Below, piece by piece: positions 8,583 through 16,926 of a DNA stretch of 64,000 nt (within the stretch, counting starts at the first letter, position 1; the number at the start of each line of letters is the position of its first letter). Below the pieces are notes generated by a model. It was not told the origin of the DNA. It saw only the letters and a list, made by a program, of their open reading frames with translations, and ran no database searches. This DNA comes from Sphingobacterium sp. B16(2022) (GTDB lineage: Bacteria; Bacteroidota; Bacteroidia; Sphingobacteriales; Sphingobacteriaceae), in assembly GCF_012030425.1 (NCBI RefSeq), contig NZ_JAAUVN010000002.1, positions 682,001 to 746,000 on the forward strand, read 5' to 3'. The translations under genes and the position numbers were made by a program.

Positions 8583-9167
8583 ATGAACTTGAAGGGAATG
8601 CCTTGCAATATAGAAGAGTTTAATCGCTTCCAATTGGGTGATGAAGCTGTATTTCATAAGATATTTGTGTTTTATAAGCCTTTCCTGTTTCGGAAATTTA
8701 ACCAATTTTGTTCTTCCAATGTCGAGGTGGAAGAAGTATTGCAGGAAGTGTTTGTACAATTATTCTTAAAAAGACAGCAGATTCCAGATATTCAATCGAT
8801 TTTTCCTTTTTTGTATATAGTTGGAAAGCGGATGTCCATATCTTACTTCAGGAAAGCAGTGGTAAGGGAACAATATATGCTAAAAAATCAATCGCAATTT
8901 AATGAAGCATATGACTGCCTGGAAACCCACATTGAAACTAAGGATCTATCCGATATTCTAGAATCTATTATTAAAGACCTTCCAACGCAGCAGCAGAAAA
9001 TTTTTCGTATGAATAAACTTGATGAACTTAGTTATAAGGAAATCGCTGCTGAAATTGGTGTATCAAAACATACAGTACGAAATCATCTAGCTACAGCTTG
9101 TAATTTTGTACGATTAAAATTGGATAAGATTCTTTACCTACTTTTTTTTATAAAAATTATTTTCTGA
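8583..9167 (+). CDS. ECF RNA polymerase sigma factor (FecI-like)
   Basis: 194 residues. Region 2 includes VEEVLQEVFVQLFLKR; region 4 is LPTQQQKIFRMNKLDELSYK followed by the HTH EIAAEIGVSKHTVRNHL. This is the Bacteroidota FecI-like group. It is followed 56 bases later by a FecR anti-sigma factor and then a SusC with an STN domain, the standard arrangement for cell-surface signalling: substrate binding to the transporter relieves the FecR block on this sigma factor, which then activates the susCD genes. Confidence 0.92.
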   Translation: MNLKGMPCNIEEFNRFQLGDEAVFHKIFVFYKPFLFRKFNQFCSSNVEVEEVLQEVFVQLFLKRQQIPDIQSIFPFLYIVGKRMSISYFRKAVVREQYMLKNQSQFNEAYDCLETHIETKDLSDILESIIKDLPTQQQKIFRMNKLDELSYKEIAAEIGVSKHTVRNHLATACNFVRLKLDKILYLLFFIKIIF

Positions 9168-9223
9168 CTAGTACATCCTTTCTACCTAGTGCGATTAGTA
9201 TAATAGAGCAAGGGAAATAAAAG

Positions 9224-10429
9224 ATGTCCAAAGTAGAAGCATATAAAAATTTGATTCGCCAGTTTTATGCGAAGTCTGTCCCCGAGGATTCGAAAGCCCA
9301 TTTTGCCCAGTATTTAGAAGATCCTGAGTTCTTAGAAGCATGGGAGCAGTTGATCGATGATGATGAATTAGATCGTGCTTCATCCTCAGAACCAGACGAT
9401 GATCAATTATTTGATAAAATAAAATTCGATTCCCGAATTAAGGAATATTTAACGACAGTACCTCTGCGTAAAAAACTCATTTCCACAAAAGTTTTCAAAA
9501 TTGCTATCGCATCCTTAATCCTGTGCACAACTGTGGGCAGTTTTTTAATTTGGAATATCAATCGTAAAAGCAACCCGACTCTGGTGAGTAATACTAAAGA
9601 CTGGGTTGTTCCTGGAAAAGAAAGAGCTCAAATTATTCTAGAAAACGGTCAGGTTATCGACCTTGATAAAATTACAGGTGATACGGTTATTGATAATGGT
9701 GCATTCGAAATCCTAAAATTGGCGGACGGTTCAATTTCATATCGCATGAAAAAGGGTGATCATAATGAAAAAAAAATTGCCTACAATACAATTGTTACTC
9801 CCCGTGGCGGTGAGTATAATCTGAAATTACCAGATGGAACCAGAGTATGGTTAAATGCAATGACCACCCTTAGGTATCCCATTGTGTTTGATAAAATAAA
9901 GCGGGAAATTTATCTGCAGGGAGAAGCATATTTTGATGTAATGGCGCAGCAGGAAGATGGTCGGCGAATCCCTTTTGTTATTCATACTGGTGGTCAGGCG
10001 CTTGAAGTGCTTGGGACAGAATTTAACCTTCAAAATTATGGACAGGACATTGTAACAACCTTAGTTGAAGGTAAAGTAAAACTAAATTTTGTGGACAGTC
10101 GTCTTGATGATCAATATCTAGCACCAGCGGAACAGTCTATTTTTTATACCAAAGCAAATAAAGTGATTAAAAATACCGTTGATCCCTATTATTTTACAGC
10201 CTGGAAAGATGGGAAATTTGCTTTTAGCAAAACCTCCATTCAAGATGTAATGGGGATCATCAGTCGGTGGTATGATGTGGATGTCATTTATAATACTAAA
10301 ATTGAAAATTTTGAATTTTCAGGCACAATATCTAGATACGAAGATTTTCGAAAACTGTTAAAGACCATCGAATTGGTAGGAGGTATACATTTTGAAATTG
10401 AAGGAAGAAAGGTATATGTCAAAAATTAA
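9224..10429 (+). CDS. FecR family anti-sigma factor
   Basis: 401 residues. The N-terminal cytoplasmic part (1-85) would bind the sigma factor; there is one transmembrane segment at about 86-107 (FKIAIASLILCTTVG). The periplasmic FecR domain (about 180-280) includes VTPRGGEYNLKLPDGTRVWL and the STN-contacting DUF4974-like end (about 325-401: FSKTSIQDVMGIISRWYDVD and ELVGGIHFEIEGRKVY). It sits between the ECF sigma gene and the STN-bearing SusC, which fits a three-component trans-envelope switch. Its last 60 bases reappear in decayed form twice in the following 140 bases. Confidence 0.93.
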   Translation: MSKVEAYKNLIRQFYAKSVPEDSKAHFAQYLEDPEFLEAWEQLIDDDELDRASSSEPDDDQLFDKIKFDSRIKEYLTTVPLRKKLISTKVFKIAIASLILCTTVGSFLIWNINRKSNPTLVSNTKDWVVPGKERAQIILENGQVIDLDKITGDTVIDNGAFEILKLADGSISYRMKKGDHNEKKIAYNTIVTPRGGEYNLKLPDGTRVWLNAMTTLRYPIVFDKIKREIYLQGEAYFDVMAQQEDGRRIPFVIHTGGQALEVLGTEFNLQNYGQDIVTTLVEGKVKLNFVDSRLDDQYLAPAEQSIFYTKANKVIKNTVDPYYFTAWKDGKFAFSKTSIQDVMGIISRWYDVDVIYNTKIENFEFSGTISRYEDFRKLLKTIELVGGIHFEIEGRKVYVKN

Positions 10430-10447
10430 AGTAATAAAATAACCAAT

Positions 10448-10569
10448 CGGAACTATACATATCGCTATTGAAGGGACGAATGTATAAGTCGAACATTAAT
10501 AATACAAAAGAATTGGAAAGGGGTATACATTTCAAAATTGAAGGGAGGAAAGTATATATGGAAAAATAA
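10448..10569 (+). repeat. Two decayed copies of the fecR 3' end
   Basis: The segment 10510-10569 aligns without gaps to the last 60 bases of fecR (10370-10429) at roughly 80 percent identity, and still reads ELERGIHFKIEGRKVYMEK then stop, against the intact ELVGGIHFEIEGRKVYVKN. A more degraded copy lies at about 10448-10501 (IHIAIEG visible). These look like the remains of one or two former fecR-like genes lost by deletion, leaving only the conserved C-terminal coding block. Confidence 0.75.
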
Positions 10570-10592
10570 CGATACAAACTTTTAAAAAAAAT

Positions 10593-10625
10593 TTCAGGAG
10601 CGTTGCGACCGCCCCTGAAGTTTTT
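10593..10625 (+). terminator. Probable intrinsic terminator between fecR and susC
   Basis: TTCAGGAGCG (10593-10602) pairs with CGCCCCTGAA (10610-10619) with one mismatch around a seven-base loop, followed by GTTTTT. It separates the sigma/FecR transcript from the susC transcript, which would let susCD be driven from its own ECF-dependent promoter. Confidence 0.7.
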
Positions 10626-10684
10626 GTCCTTTATAAGACAGCTGACAAATCAACTTATTACAAAAATTAAATTAAATCAACCGA

Positions 10685-13600
10685 ATGCAAAAATACAAAA
10701 AAAATCGGTGGGGAATCCCTATGGAGTTTAAACAGATTTCCTCCCTTAAACCATTGGCTATGAAGTTGTCGATTGCGATCCCGCTACTATTTGCTACAAG
10801 TTTTCATGTTAGTGCTAATTCTTACGGTCAGAAGATCAATCTTAATAAGAAAAATGTGAATCTGGAAACTTTATTGAAGGATATACAGAAGCAAAGCGGC
10901 TATAATATATTATATAAAGAGTCTTTGATTGCTCACATTCGAAAAATAGATGTGAAATTTCAAAATATCCCACTTGAATTAGCACTTAATGATTTGTTGG
11001 GAAAATATCAGATTACTTACAAATTGATTGATAATAATATTGTGTTGAGTCAAAGTACTACGGCAAAAGTTCAAAGTACTCCTGCAGTGGTTGACAAGAT
11101 GATACAAAAACAGATCAAAGGAAAAGTTTCGGATCAAAATGATCAACCTTTGGCCAATGTTACCATAAGTGAGGTAGGTACAAATAATAAAACATCCTCC
11201 GATGCGACGGGTTCGTTTAGTCTTTCGGTGAGTGGTGAAGCGACATTGCTCCATTTTAGCATGGTAGGTTACAAAAATAAGGATATCCAAATTGGGAATA
11301 ACGAGTTTTTACAGGTTAAGCTAGAACAGACCATTATGGCGATGGATGAGGTAGTTGTAGTGGGATATGGTTCTCAGAAGAAAACTGTAGTTTCAGGCGC
11401 TATTGCTACTGTAAAGGGAGAAGATCTTGCTAAATCATCGTCAGTCAATCTTTCTAATTCTTTTGCAGGAAGATTGCCTGGAGTAACCGCCATGCAAAGT
11501 AGTGGCGAGCCTGGTGGAGATGGTTCTTCTATTCGTGTTCGTGGTATCAATTCCCTACCGGGAGGAAATACGAGCCCATTGATTGTAATTGATGGAGTTC
11601 CACAGCGCGCAGGAGGTTTTGACCGTATTAATCCTAACGATGTAGAGAGTGTGTCGGTGCTGAAAGATGCATCAGCAGCCATCTATGGCTCCCGTGCAGG
11701 TAATGGTGTTATCCTCATTACAACGAAGCAGGGTAAAGTTGGTAAAACGCAGTTTTCTTACGATTTTACTTACGGTATACAACGTCCGACACGTACACCT
11801 AAAATGGCCAATTCTGAGCAGTATACTTCTATTATAAACGAGGTAACGACAGTTTATCCCCAAGATAGTGATAAGTGGGGAGAAATTTGGAAAGCAATAA
11901 ATACAGGTGATGGAAAATATACTTCTCCTACAGGAGTGATTGAGGCTGCATTTACGCCAGAAGAGAGACAAAAATATGCTGATGGTTCAGATCCTTTACG
12001 TTATCCAAATACAGACTGGTTTGCTTCTACGATAAAAGATTGGTCGCCACAGCAGCGACATAATTTACAGATCAATGGAGGTACCGAAACTACCAAATAT
12101 CTGATTTCATTAGGTTATTTAAATCAGGATGCGATCTACAAAAATTCAGCAACATATTATAAACAGTACGATTTGCGCGCAAACCTAGAATTTAAGTTGG
12201 GCAAATATGTTACCGCTAGACTTGGCATAACAGGTCGTGAAGAATCCCGTAATTTCCCTACACGCGGAGCGGGCACGATCTTTAGATCTTTGATTCGCGG
12301 TCTGCCAACTGAAATTGCGACCTGGCCCAATGGTCTTCCTGGCCCAGATTTAGAAAATGGTGCCAATCCGGTTGTAATAACCACTGGTGCAACGGGCTAT
12401 GACAGAAATACAAGAGATTATTTGCAGAACACAGGTGCCATTGATTTTAGAATACCAGGTGTTGAGGGACTTAAATTAACTGGAACAGCTTCAATTGATA
12501 AATATTGGGGAAGATCGAAAAGATGGGAGACCCCGTGGACTCTTTATGATTGGGATAAGGTAAGTTTTGAGGCCGATGGAGTAACGCCATCACTGGTAGG
12601 GTATGTACCAAAAGGTATAGAGCCTAAAGCTCAGCTTCGTGAAGCGGCGGAGGATCAATTAGCAATCAATTTATCTGCTTTGTTATCCTATGAAAAGACA
12701 TTAACAGGAGGGCATAATATCTCCGCGATAGCAGGGTTAACTCGTGAGACTGTCACCAATAATGGTTTTTACGCAGATCGTAAGGATTTCGCCTCGACAT
12801 TAATAGAACAGTTAAATTTTGGTGATCGCGAACGGCAGACCTTGGGAAATGAGAATACTTACGATCGTGCACGTTTAAGCTACTATGGAAGGGTCAACTA
12901 TAATTTTCAGGAAAAGTATCTTTTTGAATTTAATTGGAGAGTGGACGGTTCTTATGTTTTTCCACTTAATAAAAGATTTGGTTTCTTCCCTGGAGTTTCA
13001 GCGGGATGGCGGGTATCCGAAGAAGGTTTTTTCAAAGATAATGTTAGGTTTGTTAATAACCTGAAGTTGAGAGCATCTTGGGGCCAAATGGGGGCAGAAG
13101 CTTATTATGGTGGTTCTTTTCAAGAATATAAATACTTAGCATTGATGAATACCGGGCAGGGGGTATTCAGTGATAAACTCTATCAGACTTTATATGAGAG
13201 TACCATTCCTAACCCTAATTTCACATGGGAAGTAGCTAATAATAGCAATGTTGGATTGGATGCTTCTTTTTTAAATCATAAACTGGCGCTAGAACTGGAC
13301 TTCTTTTATAATAAACGGACCAATGTTTTGACAAAGAATCCTGGAGTTGTACCTATCAGTTCGGGTATTTCGGGTAATCTGCCAATTGCCAACCTTGGCA
13401 ATCTGATCAATAAGGGGTATGAGTTTAAATTGACTTATACCGATAAAATCGGTAATCTTTCTTTTAATGTAGGCGTTAATGGTGGTTATGCAAAAAACAA
13501 TGTGCAATACTCCAGCGATGTTGTCAACACCTTACCCTATCAGCAACAGATCGGAAGAGTAACAGACTCTTGGCTAGTGTATCAATATGATGGTGTTTTC

Positions 13601-14224
13601 AAAGATCAGGCTGCTATTGATGCGAATACTGTAGATTACACAGCTTTAGGATTGAAAAATGGCAAGCTATTGCCTGGTGATATGAAATATGTCGATTATA
13701 ATGGCGATGGTAAAATTACAAGTGACGATCGTGTGCGATTGGACAAAAATGGTACCCCAACTTTTACAGGAGGTCTTGTATTAGGCGGTGATTATAAAGG
13801 TTTTGATTTCAGTATACTGGTACAGGGGACTACTGGTGGTATGCGACGAATGGGCCCTACAGAATCGGGATTAATAGGGAACTACCTGGAGTGGAATTAT
13901 GATAACCGTTGGAGTATTGATAATCCGAGTGATGTTGATCCTCGACTTACCAACCGTTCGGATACTTATTATACAACAACCGATAATACCTACTGGATAC
14001 GGAGCACCAATTATATCAGATTAAAGAATGTAGAGTTGGGATATAGTCTTTCCAGCAATTTGGTCAGTAGAATAGGGATGAGCTCCATTCGTTTTTATAC
14101 CAATGGCATTAATCTGTTAACCTTTGATAAAATCAAAATTTGGGATCCTGAATCTGATAATAGTACGGGTCAATTCTATCCGCAATCGAAAATTATCAGT
14201 TTTGGCGTAAAGGCTATATTTTAA
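10685..14224 (+). CDS. SusC/RagA TonB-dependent transporter with STN signalling domain
   Basis: 1179 residues, an outer-membrane protein. Domains in order: signal sequence (about 1-48, ending SANS-YGQ); secretin/TonB short N-terminal domain (about 55-115, LETLLKDIQKQSGYNILYKE); carboxypeptidase-regulatory-like beta-sandwich (about 143-215); TonB box/plug starting MDEVVVVGYGSQKKTVVSG with SIRVRGINSLPGG and NDVESVSVLKDASAAIYGSR; and a 22-strand barrel ending in FGVKAIF with a terminal Phe. The STN domain is what contacts FecR, matching the neighbours. Together with the SusD it would import an oligomer (glycan or peptide) in a TonB-dependent manner; the substrate cannot be read from sequence and no glycoside hydrolase is adjacent. 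Confidence 0.95.
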   Translation: MQKYKKNRWGIPMEFKQISSLKPLAMKLSIAIPLLFATSFHVSANSYGQKINLNKKNVNLETLLKDIQKQSGYNILYKESLIAHIRKIDVKFQNIPLELALNDLLGKYQITYKLIDNNIVLSQSTTAKVQSTPAVVDKMIQKQIKGKVSDQNDQPLANVTISEVGTNNKTSSDATGSFSLSVSGEATLLHFSMVGYKNKDIQIGNNEFLQVKLEQTIMAMDEVVVVGYGSQKKTVVSGAIATVKGEDLAKSSSVNLSNSFAGRLPGVTAMQSSGEPGGDGSSIRVRGINSLPGGNTSPLIVIDGVPQRAGGFDRINPNDVESVSVLKDASAAIYGSRAGNGVILITTKQGKVGKTQFSYDFTYGIQRPTRTPKMANSEQYTSIINEVTTVYPQDSDKWGEIWKAINTGDGKYTSPTGVIEAAFTPEERQKYADGSDPLRYPNTDWFASTIKDWSPQQRHNLQINGGTETTKYLISLGYLNQDAIYKNSATYYKQYDLRANLEFKLGKYVTARLGITGREESRNFPTRGAGTIFRSLIRGLPTEIATWPNGLPGPDLENGANPVVITTGATGYDRNTRDYLQNTGAIDFRIPGVEGLKLTGTASIDKYWGRSKRWETPWTLYDWDKVSFEADGVTPSLVGYVPKGIEPKAQLREAAEDQLAINLSALLSYEKTLTGGHNISAIAGLTRETVTNNGFYADRKDFASTLIEQLNFGDRERQTLGNENTYDRARLSYYGRVNYNFQEKYLFEFNWRVDGSYVFPLNKRFGFFPGVSAGWRVSEEGFFKDNVRFVNNLKLRASWGQMGAEAYYGGSFQEYKYLALMNTGQGVFSDKLYQTLYESTIPNPNFTWEVANNSNVGLDASFLNHKLALELDFFYNKRTNVLTKNPGVVPISSGISGNLPIANLGNLINKGYEFKLTYTDKIGNLSFNVGVNGGYAKNNVQYSSDVVNTLPYQQQIGRVTDSWLVYQYDGVFKDQAAIDANTVDYTALGLKNGKLLPGDMKYVDYNGDGKITSDDRVRLDKNGTPTFTGGLVLGGDYKGFDFSILVQGTTGGMRRMGPTESGLIGNYLEWNYDNRWSIDNPSDVDPRLTNRSDTYYTTTDNTYWIRSTNYIRLKNVELGYSLSSNLVSRIGMSSIRFYTNGINLLTFDKIKIWDPESDNSTGQFYPQSKIISFGVKAIF

Positions 14225-14251
14225 TCAAATCATAAATAATAAAATAATAAA

Positions 14252-16144
14252 ATGAAGACATTGATCAAAAATAGAATTCTTTATATGCTAGCAGTTATGC
14301 TATTGTTTATGACAGCATGCAGTACAGATTTTCTAAATGTAACACCTCGAAATGATTTTTCAGATGCCACCGTATGGCAAGATCCAGTGTTGGCTGAAAA
14401 GTTTGTTAGTGATATTTACAACGTATTTGAAGCAAGTAATTCCGGTTTCACAGAACAGATGCAGGCTTCTGCAACTGACGAATCATTATGGAACCATACC
14501 GATGCTTTTCTTTTGTTGAACACAGGAGCGATCAACGGTGCTAATGAAGGCTGGGGTGGTACATCAAGATGGTGGGAGCGTATGTACACCTATATCAGAT
14601 TCAGTAATATTGCCATAGAAAGACTGGGAGATGACACCAAAAATGGTATTAGCGATATAAAAGTAAAAAATGAATTATTAGCACAAGCTTTCTTTATCCG
14701 TGCTTATTGTTATCACCAATTGTTAAGGTATTATGGCGGTGTGCCTCTTATTCTAAATAGTTATCCATACTCTGAAGACCCGATTATCTATCAAAAAGAA
14801 CGGGCAACTTATGAAGCCTGTACAAATCAGATTTTAAAGGACTGTGATGAGGCTTACAAGCGTTTGGGGGATGGTAAACTTGAAAAAGGCAGGATTAATT
14901 CGTTAACTATTTTAGCGCTCAAATCAAGAACTTTAATTTATGCAGCAAGTGATTTACATGATCGAGCTAAACTTACTTCTAAGGTAACAGATCTAAATGA
15001 CCTATCTGAAAAACTACCCTTATTGGCATATGCCGCAGGATCGCAACAAGATCGCTACCGTTTGGCACAAGCAGCAGCAAAAGCGGTTCTAGATGCAGGA
15101 ACAGGATATAAGTTAAATCTTACAGCACCTGTTACTCCAGCACAAGGAAGATTAAATTACAAAAGTATTGCCATGGGAGGGGGAAGTAAAGCGCCAGATA
15201 TGGATATCACGGCAGCATCAGATATACTATATGCCCGTTATTTTATCACGGAGCAGAGTTCTTCACATGCTAGAGATAATGGTCCCAATGGTTATAATAA
15301 CTGGGGGGGAAATCAACCTATAGGTCTTTTGGTGGATGATTATGAAATGAATGATGGAACAAAATTTGACTGGAACAATCCCATTCATAAAGCCAGTCCT
15401 TATAAAAACAGAGATCCTCGTTTTTATGCATCCATATTATATGACGGTGCTGATTGGAAACCGAGAAATAATCCGATCGATCCAGCTAATCAGATACAAA
15501 CAGGTGCTTACGATCTAATTTTAGCCGGTAAGTTGACAAAATTTTCAGGATTGGATACAAAACAAGGACCTAAAGAGGCACACAACGGAACTTGGACAGG
15601 ATATTACATTCAAAAGTTTATTGACCCAGATCCAAATATTGTAGATGCTCAAGCAAGACAGTTTGTACCTTGGCCTTATTTTAGATATACAGAAGCAGTT
15701 TTTAATTATGTGGAAGCAAGTATTGAACTAGGGGAATTAGAAACAGCAAAAACCTGGCTGAATAAAATTAGGTTTAGAGCAGGTATGCCAGCTATCACTG
15801 CCACAGATCAAAATACGCTGAGGACAATATACCGTCAAGAAAGACGTATAGAAATGGCTTATGAACAGCAACGTTTTTTTGATGCCCGAAGATGGCTTAT
15901 TGCTAATGAAACCATAGGACGAAAGGTCACTATTGTTAAAATTGATGCTACTTTCAAGCCAGGTAAGTCATTAGCAAATGTTTATAAATATGACGAGTCA
16001 ATTTATAATTATACCTACACACCGCAAGAATTCAATACAAAAGAAAACCGGGTTTGGAAAAATCAAGTTTATTTTCTTCCGCTATCACGGGATGAAATTC
16101 GGAAAAATCCATTGCTTGTACAAAATCCAGGGTACGTGGAGTAA
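14252..16144 (+). CDS. SusD/RagB family substrate-binding lipoprotein
   Basis: 630 residues, longer than the usual 450-550. Lipoprotein signal with lipobox FMTAC (Cys23). The SusD TPR-like helices include RAYCYHQLLRYYGGVPLIL; the C-terminal half has YFRYTEAVFNYVEASIELGE and RQERRIEMAYEQQRFFDARRW, which are diagnostic family blocks. It caps the SusC transporter encoded 27 bases upstream; the two are one operon. Confidence 0.95.
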   Translation: MKTLIKNRILYMLAVMLLFMTACSTDFLNVTPRNDFSDATVWQDPVLAEKFVSDIYNVFEASNSGFTEQMQASATDESLWNHTDAFLLLNTGAINGANEGWGGTSRWWERMYTYIRFSNIAIERLGDDTKNGISDIKVKNELLAQAFFIRAYCYHQLLRYYGGVPLILNSYPYSEDPIIYQKERATYEACTNQILKDCDEAYKRLGDGKLEKGRINSLTILALKSRTLIYAASDLHDRAKLTSKVTDLNDLSEKLPLLAYAAGSQQDRYRLAQAAAKAVLDAGTGYKLNLTAPVTPAQGRLNYKSIAMGGGSKAPDMDITAASDILYARYFITEQSSSHARDNGPNGYNNWGGNQPIGLLVDDYEMNDGTKFDWNNPIHKASPYKNRDPRFYASILYDGADWKPRNNPIDPANQIQTGAYDLILAGKLTKFSGLDTKQGPKEAHNGTWTGYYIQKFIDPDPNIVDAQARQFVPWPYFRYTEAVFNYVEASIELGELETAKTWLNKIRFRAGMPAITATDQNTLRTIYRQERRIEMAYEQQRFFDARRWLIANETIGRKVTIVKIDATFKPGKSLANVYKYDESIYNYTYTPQEFNTKENRVWKNQVYFLPLSRDEIRKNPLLVQNPGYVE

Positions 16145-16190
16145 TAGATTGTTTTAAGAATTAAAACTGAAATACATATTCCTAAATTTT

Positions 16191-16223
16191 AAAACATCTG
16201 AACATATGTTCAGATGTTTTTTT
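16191..16223 (+). terminator. Intrinsic terminator after susD
   Basis: A perfect 30-base palindrome at 16191-16220 (arms AAAACATCTGAACAT and its complement) is followed by T-rich sequence. It closes the sigma/FecR-linked susCD operon. Confidence 0.88.
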
Positions 16224-16595
16224 ATTACGAGCTTACTACGAAACAAACATTACCGTTGTAACAGCCAACTAAAGAGGGTTTATTTAAACTGATAAATATT
16301 TTAATTTGTGAACAACGATTTATTTTTTAATCTTTTGACTATCATAGCACTCAGTTCTCGATTTTAGCAGGATCAATAGAAATTTCAGATTTTGCCCGTA
16401 GCAAATATGAGGAAAAAATCATTCATGTATGATAAAACAGGAACATTAGTATGAGAATAAAAATAAGCTAAGTAAGCCTATACTTTAGTTTTTTAGTGTC
16501 CCTTTTATTAGCGTGAAATCTATTTTATTTATGAGTGTAATAAAATCTATAGGATTAGTAGTTTTTATTGGAATAAAAAATTATATTTGCAAAGT
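16224..16595 (+). promoter_or_regulatory. Intergenic region with candidate promoter for the sulfur-type operon
   Basis: No ORF is seen in this stretch after the susD terminator. A good -7 box of the Bacteroidota sigma type, TATATTTG at 16582-16589, lies about 80 bases upstream of the leader ORF; the -33 element is weak. Transcription from here would start near 16596 and give a leader RNA of about 330 nt before the susC ATG. Confidence 0.45.
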
Positions 16596-16668
16596 GTTTT
16601 AAAGAATAAGCACACTAAACCCTGATTAGAGACAGTCAGGATCAATCACCTAACTAAAAAACAGCAGT

Positions 16669-16806
16669 ATGAAATATTATTCTACGCTTGATGACTCAAA
16701 CCTTTTTGGACATTATGAAGATGATGTTTTAATTTCTTCCTTAAATTTTTTCACCATCTTATTCCATTCCGAATACCTGGATTACGATTCTCGAATCTGT
16801 TGTTAA
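16669..16806 (+). CDS. Leader peptide ORF ending in Cys-Cys-stop (45 aa)
   Basis: The ATG at 16669 is preceded by an A-rich stretch (CTAACTAAAAAACAGCAGT), the usual Bacteroidota initiation context. The 45-residue product is acidic, starts MKYYSTLDDSNLFGHYEDD, has no signal peptide, and its only cysteines are the last two codons, TGT TGT at 16798-16803, directly before TAA. Two hairpins follow within 100 bases, the second an intrinsic terminator in front of susC. Position and composition suggest a cis-acting leader whose translation senses cysteinyl-tRNA supply, as in the polycysteine leader ORFs known from mycobacteria; the sequence itself is unrelated as far as I can tell. It could alternatively encode a small functional protein. 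Confidence 0.6.
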   Translation: MKYYSTLDDSNLFGHYEDDVLISSLNFFTILFHSEYLDYDSRICC

Positions 16807-16905
16807 AACGACAAACTAACAAAAAGGGGAAGCAAGCTTCCCCCATTTTAAAAATTAGATGAGGTTCTGATTCCCAATTGGCGTTGTCGTCAGAAACCTT
16901 TTTTT
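16798..16905 (+). promoter_or_regulatory. Putative transcription attenuator upstream of susC
   Basis: Hairpin 1 is GGGGAAGC-AA-GCTTCCCC (16826-16843), followed by CATTTT. Hairpin 2 pairs AGGTTCTGA (16862-16870) with TCAGAAACCT (16890-16899), one bulge, and is followed by seven T, ending 22 nt before the susC ATG: a classical intrinsic terminator. Alternative pairings exist: the Cys codons TGTTGT (16798-16803) can pair with ACGACA (16808-16813), and ACGACAA (16808-16814) is perfectly complementary to TTGTCGT (16884-16890) inside hairpin 2. A ribosome on the Cys codons would free the latter segment. This is how a translation-coupled attenuator is built; the switch itself is inference. Confidence 0.6.
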
Positions 16906-16926
16906 ACCTTAATTTTCTACAAGAAT

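Noticed and set aside
16826..16843. First leader hairpin as the true terminator of the 45-codon ORF only
   Set aside because: Only CATTTT follows it, and a stronger terminator lies just downstream; it is more likely part of the attenuator than an independent end.
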